Shown: one piece after another, positions 56,233-64,000 of the stretch | Layout: each line of letters starts with the position of its first letter | Position numbering within the stretch: the stretch's first letter is position 1 | Assembly (NCBI RefSeq): GCF_018304765.1 | Contig: NZ_CP072642.1 | Coordinates: 1,451,819 to 1,515,818 of the forward strand | DNA: 64,000 nt | Source of the DNA: Chloracidobacterium sp. N | GTDB taxonomy: Bacteria > Acidobacteriota > Blastocatellia > Chloracidobacteriales > Chloracidobacteriaceae | Reading direction: 5' to 3' | The notes under the pieces: model-generated | Databases searched by the model: none | What the model was told of the DNA's origin: nothing | The model's input: the letters and a program-made list of their open reading frames with translations, nothing else | Translations under genes and position numbers: made by a program

Positions 56233-57249
56233 TTAACGTGGAGAAACCGCTGTCTCCGCCGCCAGCAGTTCACACAGGAAGAGTTCAAGCAGCAGTCGCG
56301 GCGAGGCATAGCCCCGTTTCAGGGCATCATCTACGAACTGGAGGCGGACGAGCCCCTGCCGCAGCCGGGCAGCCGACTGCTTGCGGACAGCGCCCAGAAA
56401 GACATTCAACCGGTGGGGCGGCAGGCGCAACTCCCGGAGCAGGGTTTCACGGGGGGTATTGACCGCCATGAGGTCATGCGCCAGCAGCATCTGGCGGAGT
56501 TGCCAGGCCAGCAACCCCACCAGCGCCACCGGCTCCTCCCCCCGGCTGAGCAGCCGATGCAGCAGGCGCAGGGCGCGGGGGGCCTCCCCCTGCCAGAGGG
56601 CTTCCGCCAGCAGAAAATTGTCTTCGTGCGGCGACCGGACGACCAGCGCGGCAACGACTTCGGGCCCGATGCGCCCGCCCGGGCCGACGTAGTTCATCAG
56701 TTTTTCGGCTTCCTGTGTCAGCCGCGCCAGGTCGCACCCGACAGCGCCGATGAGAGGCCCCAGTGCCTCCGGCGACCACTCGAACCCCTGCCGTCGCCCG
56801 TAAGCCAGAATCCACTTGCGGGCCTCTTCGGGCGTCAGCGGTGCACATTCGATGACCGTTGCCGCCTTGAGCAGGACCGTCACCGACGTACGGCGCTTGT
56901 CGAGCGTCCCGGCGCAGAATACAAGGGTCGTGGTAGGGACCGGCTGGCGGACGTAATCTTTCAGCAGCTCGACTTCCGCTTCGCTCAGCTTCTCGAAGTT
57001 CCGGGCCACCACCAGTCGCCGCGCCGGCGGCAGGGGCAACTCCCGTGCCACGGCCAGCACCCGCCGCAGCGTGTCCCGCTCGACATCGTGTTCGGAATAG
57101 TTGAAGTCCCGCAGGCCACCTTCCGGGATCAGCCGGTGCAGCAACGCCTCGATACAGTCCCGCTGAAGCCAAGTGTCCTCTCCGGTGAGGACATACAGCG
57201 GGGCTGGCTCGGTCGTGGGCAGACGCTCCAGAAATTCGGTGGCTTTCAT
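56233..57249 (-). CDS. holA: DNA polymerase III subunit delta
   Basis: The 338-aa protein follows the HolA plan: N-terminal AAA+-like ATP-site remnant without a Walker A lysine (LYVLTGEDTWLQRD), the hydrophobic core ELLKDYVRQPVPTT, LTPEEARKWI, and the C-terminal collar helices (EALWQGEAPRALRLLHRLL, LVGLLAWQLRQMLLAHDLM). It opens the beta clamp as part of the clamp loader. It lies between a small gene and cutA, all on one strand. Confidence 0.93.
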   Translation of the reverse strand: MKATEFLERLPTTEPAPLYVLTGEDTWLQRDCIEALLHRLIPEGGLRDFNYSEHDVERDTLRRVLAVARELPLPPARRLVVARNFEKLSEAEVELLKDYVRQPVPTTTLVFCAGTLDKRRTSVTVLLKAATVIECAPLTPEEARKWILAYGRRQGFEWSPEALGPLIGAVGCDLARLTQEAEKLMNYVGPGGRIGPEVVAALVVRSPHEDNFLLAEALWQGEAPRALRLLHRLLSRGEEPVALVGLLAWQLRQMLLAHDLMAVNTPRETLLRELRLPPHRLNVFLGAVRKQSAARLRQGLVRLQFVDDALKRGYASPRLLLELFLCELLAAETAVSPR

Positions 57250-57286
57250 GGCCCGGCGGGGATGTGGCTCCGTTGGGGGATGACCG

Positions 57287-57616
57287 TCAGGTGGAAGCCA
57301 ACACGCGCACGAGGGCGGCGCTCGTCGAGCAGTCGGGAATCAGCACTTCGATGGCAATTTCCTCGCCGCCCTGAATGGACTTGACGCCGGCCGCCGTGAC
57401 TTCCTCGCGCAACAGCGTTCCAAACCGGTCGTGGACGGTAAAATACAGATAGGGCGTCTGCAAACGGGTCAGTCCCGTGTTGATGACCGTCCCGGTAATG
57501 CGGACATCGCCGGATTCCAGCCGCCGGGCAAAGCAGGTCTCCACCCGTACAGCATAGTTGGGAATGTTCTGGACATCGGTTTCCAGGTCTTGTTCGAGGA
57601 GGAGCGGCGTCGGCAT
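57287..57616 (-). CDS. Conserved-looking small protein with beta-sandwich character (109 aa)
   Basis: The 109-aa protein has a pattern of short strands (NYAVRVETCFARRLESGDVRITGTVINTG, YLYFTVHDRFGTLLREEVTA, EEIAIEVLIPDCSTSAALVRVL), no signal peptide and no TM helix. AAAGGAG about 8 nt before ATG 57616 gives a clear start. The strand order resembles FxLYD/DUF3426-like accessory folds, but no assignment is safe. It lies between hemD and holA, 19 bp after hemD, in the same direction. Confidence 0.65.
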   Translation of the reverse strand: MPTPLLLEQDLETDVQNIPNYAVRVETCFARRLESGDVRITGTVINTGLTRLQTPYLYFTVHDRFGTLLREEVTAAGVKSIQGGEEIAIEVLIPDCSTSAALVRVLAST

Positions 57617-57635
57617 GAGCGGTTCTCCTTTGGAA

Positions 57636-58493
57636 TCAGGTACCGGTTGGTTCCTCTGGTGGGAGTGCCTCCGGTTGGGACGCAAAATAGGCGGCAATGG
57701 CCTCGGCCAGAGCCGGCAGAGTGGCTTCCGGCGGCTCAATGGCCACGTCGAGACCCAGGTCCCGCACGGCCTGGCTGGTTACGGGGCCAATGCAGGCCAC
57801 ATTGGTCTTTGCCAGCAATGCACCTGGCGCGATATTCGGAAAAGCCTCGGCCATCTGAAGCGCCGCCGAGGGACTGGCAAAGGTCACCACATCGAACGCG
57901 CCGGATTGCAGACGCGCCTGCCACAGCGCCGGATCAACATCGGCGCGCACCGTCTGATAGGCTTCGACCACCTCCAGGGTCACGCCCAGCGCCGTCAACG
58001 CCTCGGCAAGCACCTCGCGCGCCATCCGGGCACGTGGCTGTAGCACCCGCAATCCGGCAACCTGCCCCCCATGAAAGGTGACAAAGCTTTCCACGACGCC
58101 TTCCGCATTGAAGTGCTCCGGCACAAGGTCAACTTCCAGCCCGGCATCGCGTACCACCCCGGCCGTGGCTTTGCCGATGGCGCACACCCGCAGCCCGGCA
58201 AGCAGCCCGGGGCCGTCGCCATGAAACGCCAGGCGGTTCAGAAAAAACTTCACGGCATTGGCGCTCGTGAAAAAAATCCAGTCGTAGTGGCGGGCCGTTC
58301 CGGCTTTCTGCTCCCGCAGCCGCTGCAATGCGGTATCCACGGCCTGCCAGCTCACCGGGTCAGTCACAGCAATCGTGGGCAAAGCCGTCACCTGCGCGCC
58401 GTACTGTTCCAGCAACGCCACGAACGCCGCCGCCTGATGGGCGGCGCGGGTGACCAGAATGTGCTTACCGTGAAGTGGACGTGTCTGCGTCAT
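57636..58493 (-). CDS. hemD: Uroporphyrinogen-III synthase
   Basis: The 285-aa protein has the two-domain HemD plan (ILVTRAAHQAAAFVALLEQYG, WIFFTSANAVKFFLNRL, AIGKATAGVVRDAGLEVDLVPEHFNAEGVV, VVTFASPSAALQMAEAF, IGPVTSQAVRDLG). It closes hydroxymethylbilane to uroporphyrinogen III in haem, sirohaem and chlorophyll synthesis. The reading frame is open far upstream on this strand, but that part is antisense to the dehydratase gene. ATG 58493 is the natural start. No other haem gene is next to it. Confidence 0.92.
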   Translation of the reverse strand: MTQTRPLHGKHILVTRAAHQAAAFVALLEQYGAQVTALPTIAVTDPVSWQAVDTALQRLREQKAGTARHYDWIFFTSANAVKFFLNRLAFHGDGPGLLAGLRVCAIGKATAGVVRDAGLEVDLVPEHFNAEGVVESFVTFHGGQVAGLRVLQPRARMAREVLAEALTALGVTLEVVEAYQTVRADVDPALWQARLQSGAFDVVTFASPSAALQMAEAFPNIAPGALLAKTNVACIGPVTSQAVRDLGLDVAIEPPEATLPALAEAIAAYFASQPEALPPEEPTGT

Positions 58494-58577
58494 GGCCTTT
58501 CTGCTTACCTTCAACATACTCCCAAAGATGGACTGGGAAATAGCAAAAGCTGGACTGGTGTGCGATACTTGCCCGTT

Positions 58578-59552
58578 ATGACGAAGCCCGATGACCTGAC
58601 GCTGGCGGATGTCGTCGCCGCCCAGCATCGTCTTGCCTCCCACATTCACCGTACTCCGGTTTTGACCTCGCGGACACTGGATGCCCGGGTGGGGCAGCGT
58701 GTGTTGCTCAAGGCTGAAAACTTTCAGCGGGGTGGCTCCTTCAAAGTCCGTGGGGCGACAAACTGCCTGGCGATGTTGCCGCCCGAAGTTCGCGCGCGGG
58801 GCGTTGTGGCCTTTTCCTCCGGCAACCACGCCCAGGGCGTGGCGCTGGCGGCCCGGACGTTTGGTGCGCCCGCCACCATCGTCATGCCCACCGATGCGCC
58901 GGCGGCCAAAGTCGCGGCCACCCGTGGCTATGGCGCCCGGATCACCACTTATGACCGCCAGCGCGATGACCGTGAGGCCATAGCCTGCCAACTGGCGGAA
59001 GCAACCGGCGCGACGGTCATTCCACCTTATGACCACTATGCCATCATGGCCGGCCAGGGAACGGCCGCGCTTGAACTGCTGACCGAAGCAGGACCGCTCG
59101 ATGCCCTGCTCGTTCCGGTGGGCGGCGGCGGGCTGCTGGCCGGATGCGCCACGGTGGCCACAGCCTGGTCGCCGAACCTTGCGGTCTATGGCGTCGAAGC
59201 CGAACTCGCCAACGACACCTACCTGTCCTTTCGGGCCGGTCAACGGCTGACCATCCCCCCGCCGGCAACCATCGCCGACGGCATGCGCAATCTCACGCCG
59301 GGTCGCCTGACCTTCCCCATTCTCCAGCGTACAGTGACGGACATCCTGCTCGTGGCGGAGGATGAGATTCGCGCGGCCGTGGCGTTTCTCCTCACCCGGC
59401 TGAAGGTGCTCGTCGAACCCACCGGCGCGGTGGGCGTGGCCGCGCTGCTGGCAGGTAAAGTTCCCGTGCAGGGCGGACGGGTTGGGGTTATCCTTTCCGG
59501 CGGCAATGTGGATGCCGTCCAACTGGCAGACTGCCTGAACCAATGCGATTGA
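58578..59552 (+). CDS. PLP-dependent threonine/serine dehydratase
   Basis: The 324-aa fold-type II PLP enzyme has the Schiff-base Lys56 in GGSFKVRGATN, a substrate loop (SSGNHAQGVA) and the phosphate-binding GGGGLLAG. It has no ACT regulatory domain, so it resembles the catabolic TdcB type or a serine racemase rather than biosynthetic IlvA. Reaction: threonine to 2-oxobutanoate and ammonia, or serine to pyruvate. It is divergent from hemD, with 84 bp between the starts. ATG 58578 fits the family start. Confidence 0.9.
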   Translation: MTKPDDLTLADVVAAQHRLASHIHRTPVLTSRTLDARVGQRVLLKAENFQRGGSFKVRGATNCLAMLPPEVRARGVVAFSSGNHAQGVALAARTFGAPATIVMPTDAPAAKVAATRGYGARITTYDRQRDDREAIACQLAEATGATVIPPYDHYAIMAGQGTAALELLTEAGPLDALLVPVGGGGLLAGCATVATAWSPNLAVYGVEAELANDTYLSFRAGQRLTIPPPATIADGMRNLTPGRLTFPILQRTVTDILLVAEDEIRAAVAFLLTRLKVLVEPTGAVGVAALLAGKVPVQGGRVGVILSGGNVDAVQLADCLNQCD

Positions 59553-59582
59553 TTCTGTCTTCGTGAGGAAGCTCGGCAAACG

Positions 59583-60596
59583 ATGGATGAGCAATTTCCG
59601 TACATGGCGGACGGATTGGCGTACCTGGCACAAGTGGAGAACCTCCGGCAGTCATCCCCACAATCCCCGTACCTGAGCCAACCCGATGTCATCGAAAGTT
59701 ACCAGCGGTGGCAAAACTACTTTCAGACCGTACTCGTTACGCCGGCCGTTCATCTGGCCTTTCTCAGCTATCTGGGGAAACTGCCGCGCCCGGATTTGGT
59801 CAACTACCTGCGGCAACACTTCCCACTCACCAGCGGCCAGACCAGCAGCCCAGGTGCAGCCGATAGCGGAGGGCGCTCCGGCACGCCCACCACGCCGCCG
59901 GGGATGCCCGACAGTGGCGGCGTCATTCCCCTTGACCGGCTGATTGAGGAATACCGACGCGAGCAGATCGCCCGGCAGCAGGCGGCTGCGCCGGGAAGCC
60001 ACACCGACGAAGAAGACCTGGAGATTGAGCGTAGCCTGACGCCCGACCGGCCGATCATCAACCTCGTCCACCTCTCAAAGGAAGAGCTGCTGGCGCGCGT
60101 CGAGCGCCTCGAACAGGACAACCGCAGCCTGCGCCGCCGCCTCCAGGTCAAGCTCGGCCGGCGGGATGTCAGCGAACTCGAAGCGGTCGTGGCTGAGTAT
60201 GAGCGGCGGATGCGCGAGGCCGAGCAGCAGCTTGACGAACTGCGCCGTACCACCCAGGACAGTGGCAAATTCAGCGCAGAAGACATATCCGTACCGCCTG
60301 ATGCCACCAATCCCGAAGCCGAACGCCAGAAACTGGAGAAGAAATACCAGAAGACGCTGGCCGAAGTGGCCATCCTCGCCCAAGGCATGCTCAACCACCT
60401 GACGACGTTCCTCAATGACAAAGCCTGCATGGTGGGCCCCGGCGAGCAGTTCGACATCGTCATCAAATTCCCGGAAATGCAGGCGCCAGTCGTCCAGATG
60501 ATTCGCAAGCTCAAGCAAATCGAAGACCTCAGCAAGCGGCGGTGCGGGATTCCCGAACTCAACGAACTGGTTGATCAGCTCTTTGGCTCCCACTAG
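59583..60596 (+). CDS. Coiled-coil protein of unknown function (337 aa)
   Basis: The 337-aa protein has a conserved-looking helical head (about residues 1-85; VIESYQRWQNYFQTVLVTPAVHLAFLSYLGKLPRPDLVNYLRQHFP) and a Pro/Gly/Ser linker (about 86-115). A charged coiled coil (about 155-225; LLARVERLEQDNRSLRRRLQVKLG, YERRMREAEQQLDELR) and a C-terminal helix follow. No TM or signal. The head may recall Mediator-subunit-31 (SOH1)-like folds by its tyrosine-rich helices (ESYQRWQNYF, FLSYLGKLP), but I do not claim that without a profile search. It starts 30 bp after the dehydratase gene. Confidence 0.68.
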   Translation: MDEQFPYMADGLAYLAQVENLRQSSPQSPYLSQPDVIESYQRWQNYFQTVLVTPAVHLAFLSYLGKLPRPDLVNYLRQHFPLTSGQTSSPGAADSGGRSGTPTTPPGMPDSGGVIPLDRLIEEYRREQIARQQAAAPGSHTDEEDLEIERSLTPDRPIINLVHLSKEELLARVERLEQDNRSLRRRLQVKLGRRDVSELEAVVAEYERRMREAEQQLDELRRTTQDSGKFSAEDISVPPDATNPEAERQKLEKKYQKTLAEVAILAQGMLNHLTTFLNDKACMVGPGEQFDIVIKFPEMQAPVVQMIRKLKQIEDLSKRRCGIPELNELVDQLFGSH

Positions 60597-60634
60597 TTTT
60601 GGCTCCCACTGGTTGCCGCCACGGATTCCGTGCC

Positions 60635-61228
60635 ATGGGCAGGTTTGCCGACAACTACGACAACTGCATGCGGCCGCTGGAGCGGCGGTTTTTGGAAGTG
60701 CGGCGGCAACGACTCATCCCCCGGGCCGTGGGCGACGTTCTCGAAATTGGCGGCGGGACTGGCGCCAATCTGCCGTTCTATGCGGCAGTCACATCACTGG
60801 TGTTCACGGACCCGGACCCGGCCATGCTGTGGATAGCCGCCACCAAGCCACGGCCGCCCCAGCTTGCCGTCACCTTTCTCGAAGCCACAGCCGAGGCGCT
60901 CCCCTTCCCGGCGGCCAGTTTCGATACGGTTGTCACGACCCTTGTCCTGTGCAGCGTCCGTCATCCCGGGCAGGCGCTGGCTGAAATCCGCCGGGTGCTG
61001 CGTCCCGGCGGCCGCTTTCTGGCGCTGGAACACATCCGCCCCCGGGGCTGGTTGGGCTACCTGGCGGATGCCCTGACCCCGCTCCAGAAGCGGCTCGCGG
61101 CCGGATGCCACCTCAACCGCCAGACCCACCGGGACATTCGCCAGGCAGGTTTCAGCATTCACCGCGAGCAGCTTTCCATCCTCGACATCCTTGCCGAAAT
61201 CGAGGCCGTTGCGGATGAAAACCGGTGA
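60635..61228 (+). CDS. Class I SAM-dependent methyltransferase (UbiE-like)
   Basis: The 197-aa protein has motif I VLEIGGGTGAN (about residues 35-45), an acidic residue in FTDPDPAM, ALPFPAASFDTVVTTLVL and the VLRPGGRFLALEH segment, typical of the methyltransferase 11 family. HIRPRGWLG and the later CHLNRQTHRDI resemble enzymes that methylate small molecules or phospholipids. ATG 60635 is chosen over the in-frame start at 60599 as it begins the conserved GRFADNYD. The substrate is unknown. Confidence 0.88.
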   Translation: MGRFADNYDNCMRPLERRFLEVRRQRLIPRAVGDVLEIGGGTGANLPFYAAVTSLVFTDPDPAMLWIAATKPRPPQLAVTFLEATAEALPFPAASFDTVVTTLVLCSVRHPGQALAEIRRVLRPGGRFLALEHIRPRGWLGYLADALTPLQKRLAAGCHLNRQTHRDIRQAGFSIHREQLSILDILAEIEAVADENR

Positions 61229-61390
61229 CGCCCTCCGAACCACTACGCTTTGGCGGTGTTGCCCCCTGGACACTCTCCATCCTGTGACTTGCCTTTATGG
61301 ATGTCGTTCGCCACGATAGGCGCGACCGGCTTCCCATTCGCTTTGCCCTGACCACAACGGTTCCCGCCTCCTCCGGCAGAAAGGCCCCCC

Positions 61391-63451
61391 ATGACACAAT
61401 CCATAGAAACTCTGGCCATCAACACGATTCGGACGCTCTCGATGGATGCTGTCCAGGCCGCCCACTCCGGCCATCCGGGAACGCCCATGGCCATGGCCCC
61501 GGTGGCTTACACCCTGTGGAACGACTTTCTCCGCTTCGACCCGGAAGACCCCATCTGGCCCAACCGCGACCGCTTCGTGCTCTCCATGGGGCATGCTTCG
61601 ATGCTGCTCTATTCACTGCTGCATCTGACGGAAACCAAAGCCGTCAACGCCAAATATGAGACCACCGGGGCTCCTTCGGTCAGTCTCGACGACATCAAAA
61701 AGTTCCGGCAGCTCGACAGCAAATGCCCCGGCCATCCTGAATACCGGTGGACTTCGGGCGTTGAAACCACGACCGGGCCGCTCGGTCAGGGCGTGGCCAC
61801 AAGCGTTGGCATGGCGATTGCCGCCAAATGGTTAGGCCGCTATTTCAACCGCCCCGGCTTCGAGATGTTCGACTTCCGGGTGTATGCCCTGTGCGGGGAT
61901 GGCTGCCTGATGGAAGGCATCTCCCAGGAAGCCCTCTCGCTGGCCGGACACCTCAAGCTGTCCAACCTGTGCTGGATTTACGACAACAACAACATCACCA
62001 TCGAGGGACACACCGACTGGGCCTTCAGTGAGGATGTTGCCACCCGCTTCATTGCCTGCGGCTGGAATGTCACGCGGGTTGGAGACGCCAACGATACGGA
62101 CATGCTCCGCCGCGCCATGACGACGGCCCAGCGGGAACGCGAGCGCCCAACGCTCATCATCGTGGACAGCCACATCGCCTGGGGCGCACCCAACAAACAG
62201 GACACCCACGCGGCCCACGGTGAACCGCTCGGAGAAGAGGAAATCCGCCTGACGAAACGCAACTACGGCTGGCCCGAAGATGCACACTTCCTCGTCCCCG
62301 AAGCAGTGCGCCAGCACTTCCGGGAAGGGATCGGGCAGCGTGGGCGTGAACTGCGTCAGGCCTGGATGGCCCGCTTTGAAGCCTACCGGGAAACCTACCC
62401 GGAACTCGCCGACCAGATGCTCAAAATCCAGAAGCGGGAACTGCCGGAGGGCTGGGATGCCGATATTCCGGTGTTTCCCCCGGACGTCAAGGGCATCGCC
62501 GGACGCGATGCTTCGGCCCGTGTTCTCAACGCCATTGCTGCGAATTTTCCGTGGCTCATCGGCGGCTCGGCCGACCTGGCGCCCTCGACCAAAACCCGTC
62601 TCGTCTTTGAAGGCGCCGGGGACTTCCTGGCTGACAACTACGGCGGACGCAACTTTCACTTCGGCGTTCGGGAGCACGCCATGAGCGCCATTCTCAACGG
62701 CATGTCTCTGGCCAAGGTGCGCCCCTACGGCTCCGGCTTCCTCATCTTTTCAGACTACGCCCGGCCGGCCATTCGCCTCAGCGCCCTCATGGAGCTGCCC
62801 ACCATTCACATCTTCACGCACGACTCGATTGGCGTTGGTGAAGACGGGCCGACCCACCAGCCCATCGAGCAGCTTGCCGGACTGCGCTCCATTCCGGGGC
62901 TGCACGTCTTTCGCCCGGCCGATGCCAACGAAGTGGCGGAGTGCTGGAAAATCATCCTCCGCCTCAAGCATGAACCCGCCGTCCTCGTGCTGAGCCGCCA
63001 GCCCATTCCAACGCTCGACCGCAGTATTTATGCCAGCGCCGAGCTGGCCCGCTTCGGGGCCTACGTCCTCGCCGACAGTGCGCCCGGGACGACCCCACAG
63101 GTGCTGCTGCTGGCAACCGGCTCGGAAGTCGCCCTCTGTGTGGCCGCTTATGAACGCCTGATGGCCGAGGGCTACCAGGCGCGGGTCATCAGCATGCCCT
63201 GCTGGTCACTGTTTGAGCACCACAGCGAGGAGTATCACGAATCCGTCCTGCCCTCGCAGGTACGGGCGCGGGTGGCCGTTGAGCTGGCCTCGACCTTCGG
63301 TTGGGGGCGCTATGTCACCCACCAGCGCCAGATCATCGGCATGAAGACCTTTGGCGCCAGCGCCCCGCTCAAGGAAGTGGCGAAGAAGTTTGGTTTCACG
63401 GTGGAAGCCGTCGTCGAAGCCGCCAAGCGTGAAATCGAAGCCTGCCGGTAA
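61391..63451 (+). CDS. tkt: Transketolase
   Basis: The 686-aa ThDP enzyme transfers two-carbon units in the pentose phosphate and Calvin cycles. It shows AHSGHPGTPMAMAP, the ThDP/Mg site GDGCLMEGISQEA...DNNNITIEG, the second-domain GVREHAM and EDGPTHQPIEQLAGLR, and the C-terminal domain (SMPCWSLFEH). Length is typical. It is monocistronic and ends at a strong terminator 60 bp later. The 162-bp spacer before it should hold its promoter. Confidence 0.97.
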   Translation: MTQSIETLAINTIRTLSMDAVQAAHSGHPGTPMAMAPVAYTLWNDFLRFDPEDPIWPNRDRFVLSMGHASMLLYSLLHLTETKAVNAKYETTGAPSVSLDDIKKFRQLDSKCPGHPEYRWTSGVETTTGPLGQGVATSVGMAIAAKWLGRYFNRPGFEMFDFRVYALCGDGCLMEGISQEALSLAGHLKLSNLCWIYDNNNITIEGHTDWAFSEDVATRFIACGWNVTRVGDANDTDMLRRAMTTAQRERERPTLIIVDSHIAWGAPNKQDTHAAHGEPLGEEEIRLTKRNYGWPEDAHFLVPEAVRQHFREGIGQRGRELRQAWMARFEAYRETYPELADQMLKIQKRELPEGWDADIPVFPPDVKGIAGRDASARVLNAIAANFPWLIGGSADLAPSTKTRLVFEGAGDFLADNYGGRNFHFGVREHAMSAILNGMSLAKVRPYGSGFLIFSDYARPAIRLSALMELPTIHIFTHDSIGVGEDGPTHQPIEQLAGLRSIPGLHVFRPADANEVAECWKIILRLKHEPAVLVLSRQPIPTLDRSIYASAELARFGAYVLADSAPGTTPQVLLLATGSEVALCVAAYERLMAEGYQARVISMPCWSLFEHHSEEYHESVLPSQVRARVAVELASTFGWGRYVTHQRQIIGMKTFGASAPLKEVAKKFGFTVEAVVEAAKREIEACR

Positions 63452-63510
63452 AAGGCAAATCACTCCGGCACACCGGAAAAAGCATCCATCGGATGGAGAC
63501 CACTTCTGAA

Positions 63511-63543
63511 AAACACCCCGGCAAAAAACCGGGGTGTTTTTTT
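63511..63543 (+). terminator. Intrinsic terminator after transketolase
   Basis: AAACACCCCGG (63511-63521) pairs with CCGGGGTGTTT (63529-63539) across a 7-nt loop and is followed by a run of T to 63543, a textbook rho-independent end. Confidence 0.93.
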
Positions 63544-64000
63544 GATCTCTCATCCCGCCCACTTCACTCAAGAACTAGCTTGAACCCTGGCGCAGCCCGT
63601 GCTGATGTGTCTCCAAATCCAAAAATCCACAACAACTTATTGCCGTTTTCATCAGCCTTTTTCGATCTCCCGACCTCAACGTTTTCTCACATGTTCACGG
63701 AATTCACAGGTAATGGTTGAAGTGCGCCAAGGCGATACGGCCAGCAGGGCTTCCCGCCATGTATCCGGTGGATGAAGCCGGCTGGCCACGGCAGCCTGAA
63801 TCCGGAACCGGCCCGCGACACCGGGCCGTATCGCCACCGAGCCGGGCTTCCGCAAAACCTGCCAACCCGCAGCCCGGCGCGCGTTTGGGCTTGCTTTCAG
63901 CCGGGCAGGGGCGATACAAACACGCCAACCGTTCGTTTCATCACCCTTCCCAACCAAGCCTCACTTCCCAAACACGCTGAACCTGTCATTGCGACCATGG
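63544..64000. other. Non-coding region with nested inverted repeats; no gene supported
   Basis: No frame here has a convincing start, ribosome site or protein character. GGCGATACGGCC (63731-63742) pairs with GGCCGTATCGCC (63824-63835). GCCGGGCT (63841-63848) pairs with AGCCCGGC (63871-63878), and another GCCGGGC at 63900-63906 could compete for that arm. The region may be a structured leader of a gene beyond the right edge (an ATG stands at 63997) or the remains of an old repeat. No riboswitch class was recognised. Confidence 0.4.

Noticed and set aside
58494..59633. N-terminal extension of hemD by up to 380 residues
   Set aside because: The extension is antisense to the dehydratase gene with its PLP lysine. 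The HemD family starts at 58493.
63676..63957. 93-codon - strand frame in the last spacer
   Set aside because: No ribosome-binding site, no domain character, and it runs through the inverted repeats.

Overview
The window looks like a stretch of a diderm (Gram-negative) bacterial chromosome. It is high in GC and very gene-dense, with no insertion sequence, integrase island, prophage or CRISPR array visible. Supporting traits are a very large Oar-type TonB-dependent receptor with an N-terminal carboxypeptidase-regulatory-like domain, a second outer-membrane barrel cut by the left edge, two PATAN (DUF4388) proteins, PEGA-domain proteins, and a lipid A-type acyltransferase. Together these suggest Acidobacteriota, plausibly a Chloracidobacterium-like organism. 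No rRNA or photosynthesis gene is present to confirm this, so the taxonomic call is an inference.

Left part (1-9.2 kb): the end of an outer-membrane barrel, an orphan PDZ/multi-TM/GAF/PAS histidine kinase, a radical SAM enzyme, tRNA-Leu(UAG), a 2-Cys peroxiredoxin followed by a TlpA-like thioredoxin-fold protein, and convergent uvrA. From 9.2 to 28 kb almost everything is on the + strand: two PEGA-domain proteins, an OGG1-type DNA glycosylase, a PATAN protein with a J-like domain, a secreted glycine-zipper protein, an M16 peptidase, a WalJ-like metallo-beta-lactamase-fold protein, a 4HBT thioesterase overlapping purB, a DegP-type protease, a small di-haem cytochrome, an aldehyde dehydrogenase, a dienelactone hydrolase-like protein, ssb and an ArnT/PMT-like glycosyltransferase. 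The last gene runs 135 bp into a convergent sugar nucleotidyltransferase gene.

Middle part (29-43 kb): mostly - strand. A chromosome-maintenance block (recN, DUF151 bifunctional nuclease, parA/parB with overlapping ends, then xerD beyond one opposing orphan gene) is followed by a secreted beta-propeller-like protein coupled to a lipid A-type acyltransferase, tRNA-Cys(GCA), a diadenylate cyclase fused to YbbR domains in one polypeptide, and a PlsC-type acyltransferase carrying an extra membrane domain.

Right part (43-64 kb): a small 71-aa protein and the 1,212-aa Oar-like receptor share a 19-bp bidirectional terminator. The receptor is divergent from a TPR/HExxH metalloprotease and a PSMA-like M28 peptidase, which suggests a peptide-scavenging locus. 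Next come a zinc-ribbon membrane protein, a pair made of a secreted alpha/beta hydrolase and a secreted companion protein, and a - strand run (hemD, a small conserved-looking gene, holA, cutA, a TPR-PATAN protein). The + strand then carries a PLP threonine/serine dehydratase, a coiled-coil protein, a methyltransferase and transketolase with a strong terminator. The last 450 bp hold inverted repeats but no gene I can support.

The most unusual items are the diadenylate cyclase-YbbR fusion, the PATAN-J-like fusion, the receptor/peptidase locus, the secreted hydrolase/companion pair, and a palindromic repeat that spans the stop codons of two convergent genes.
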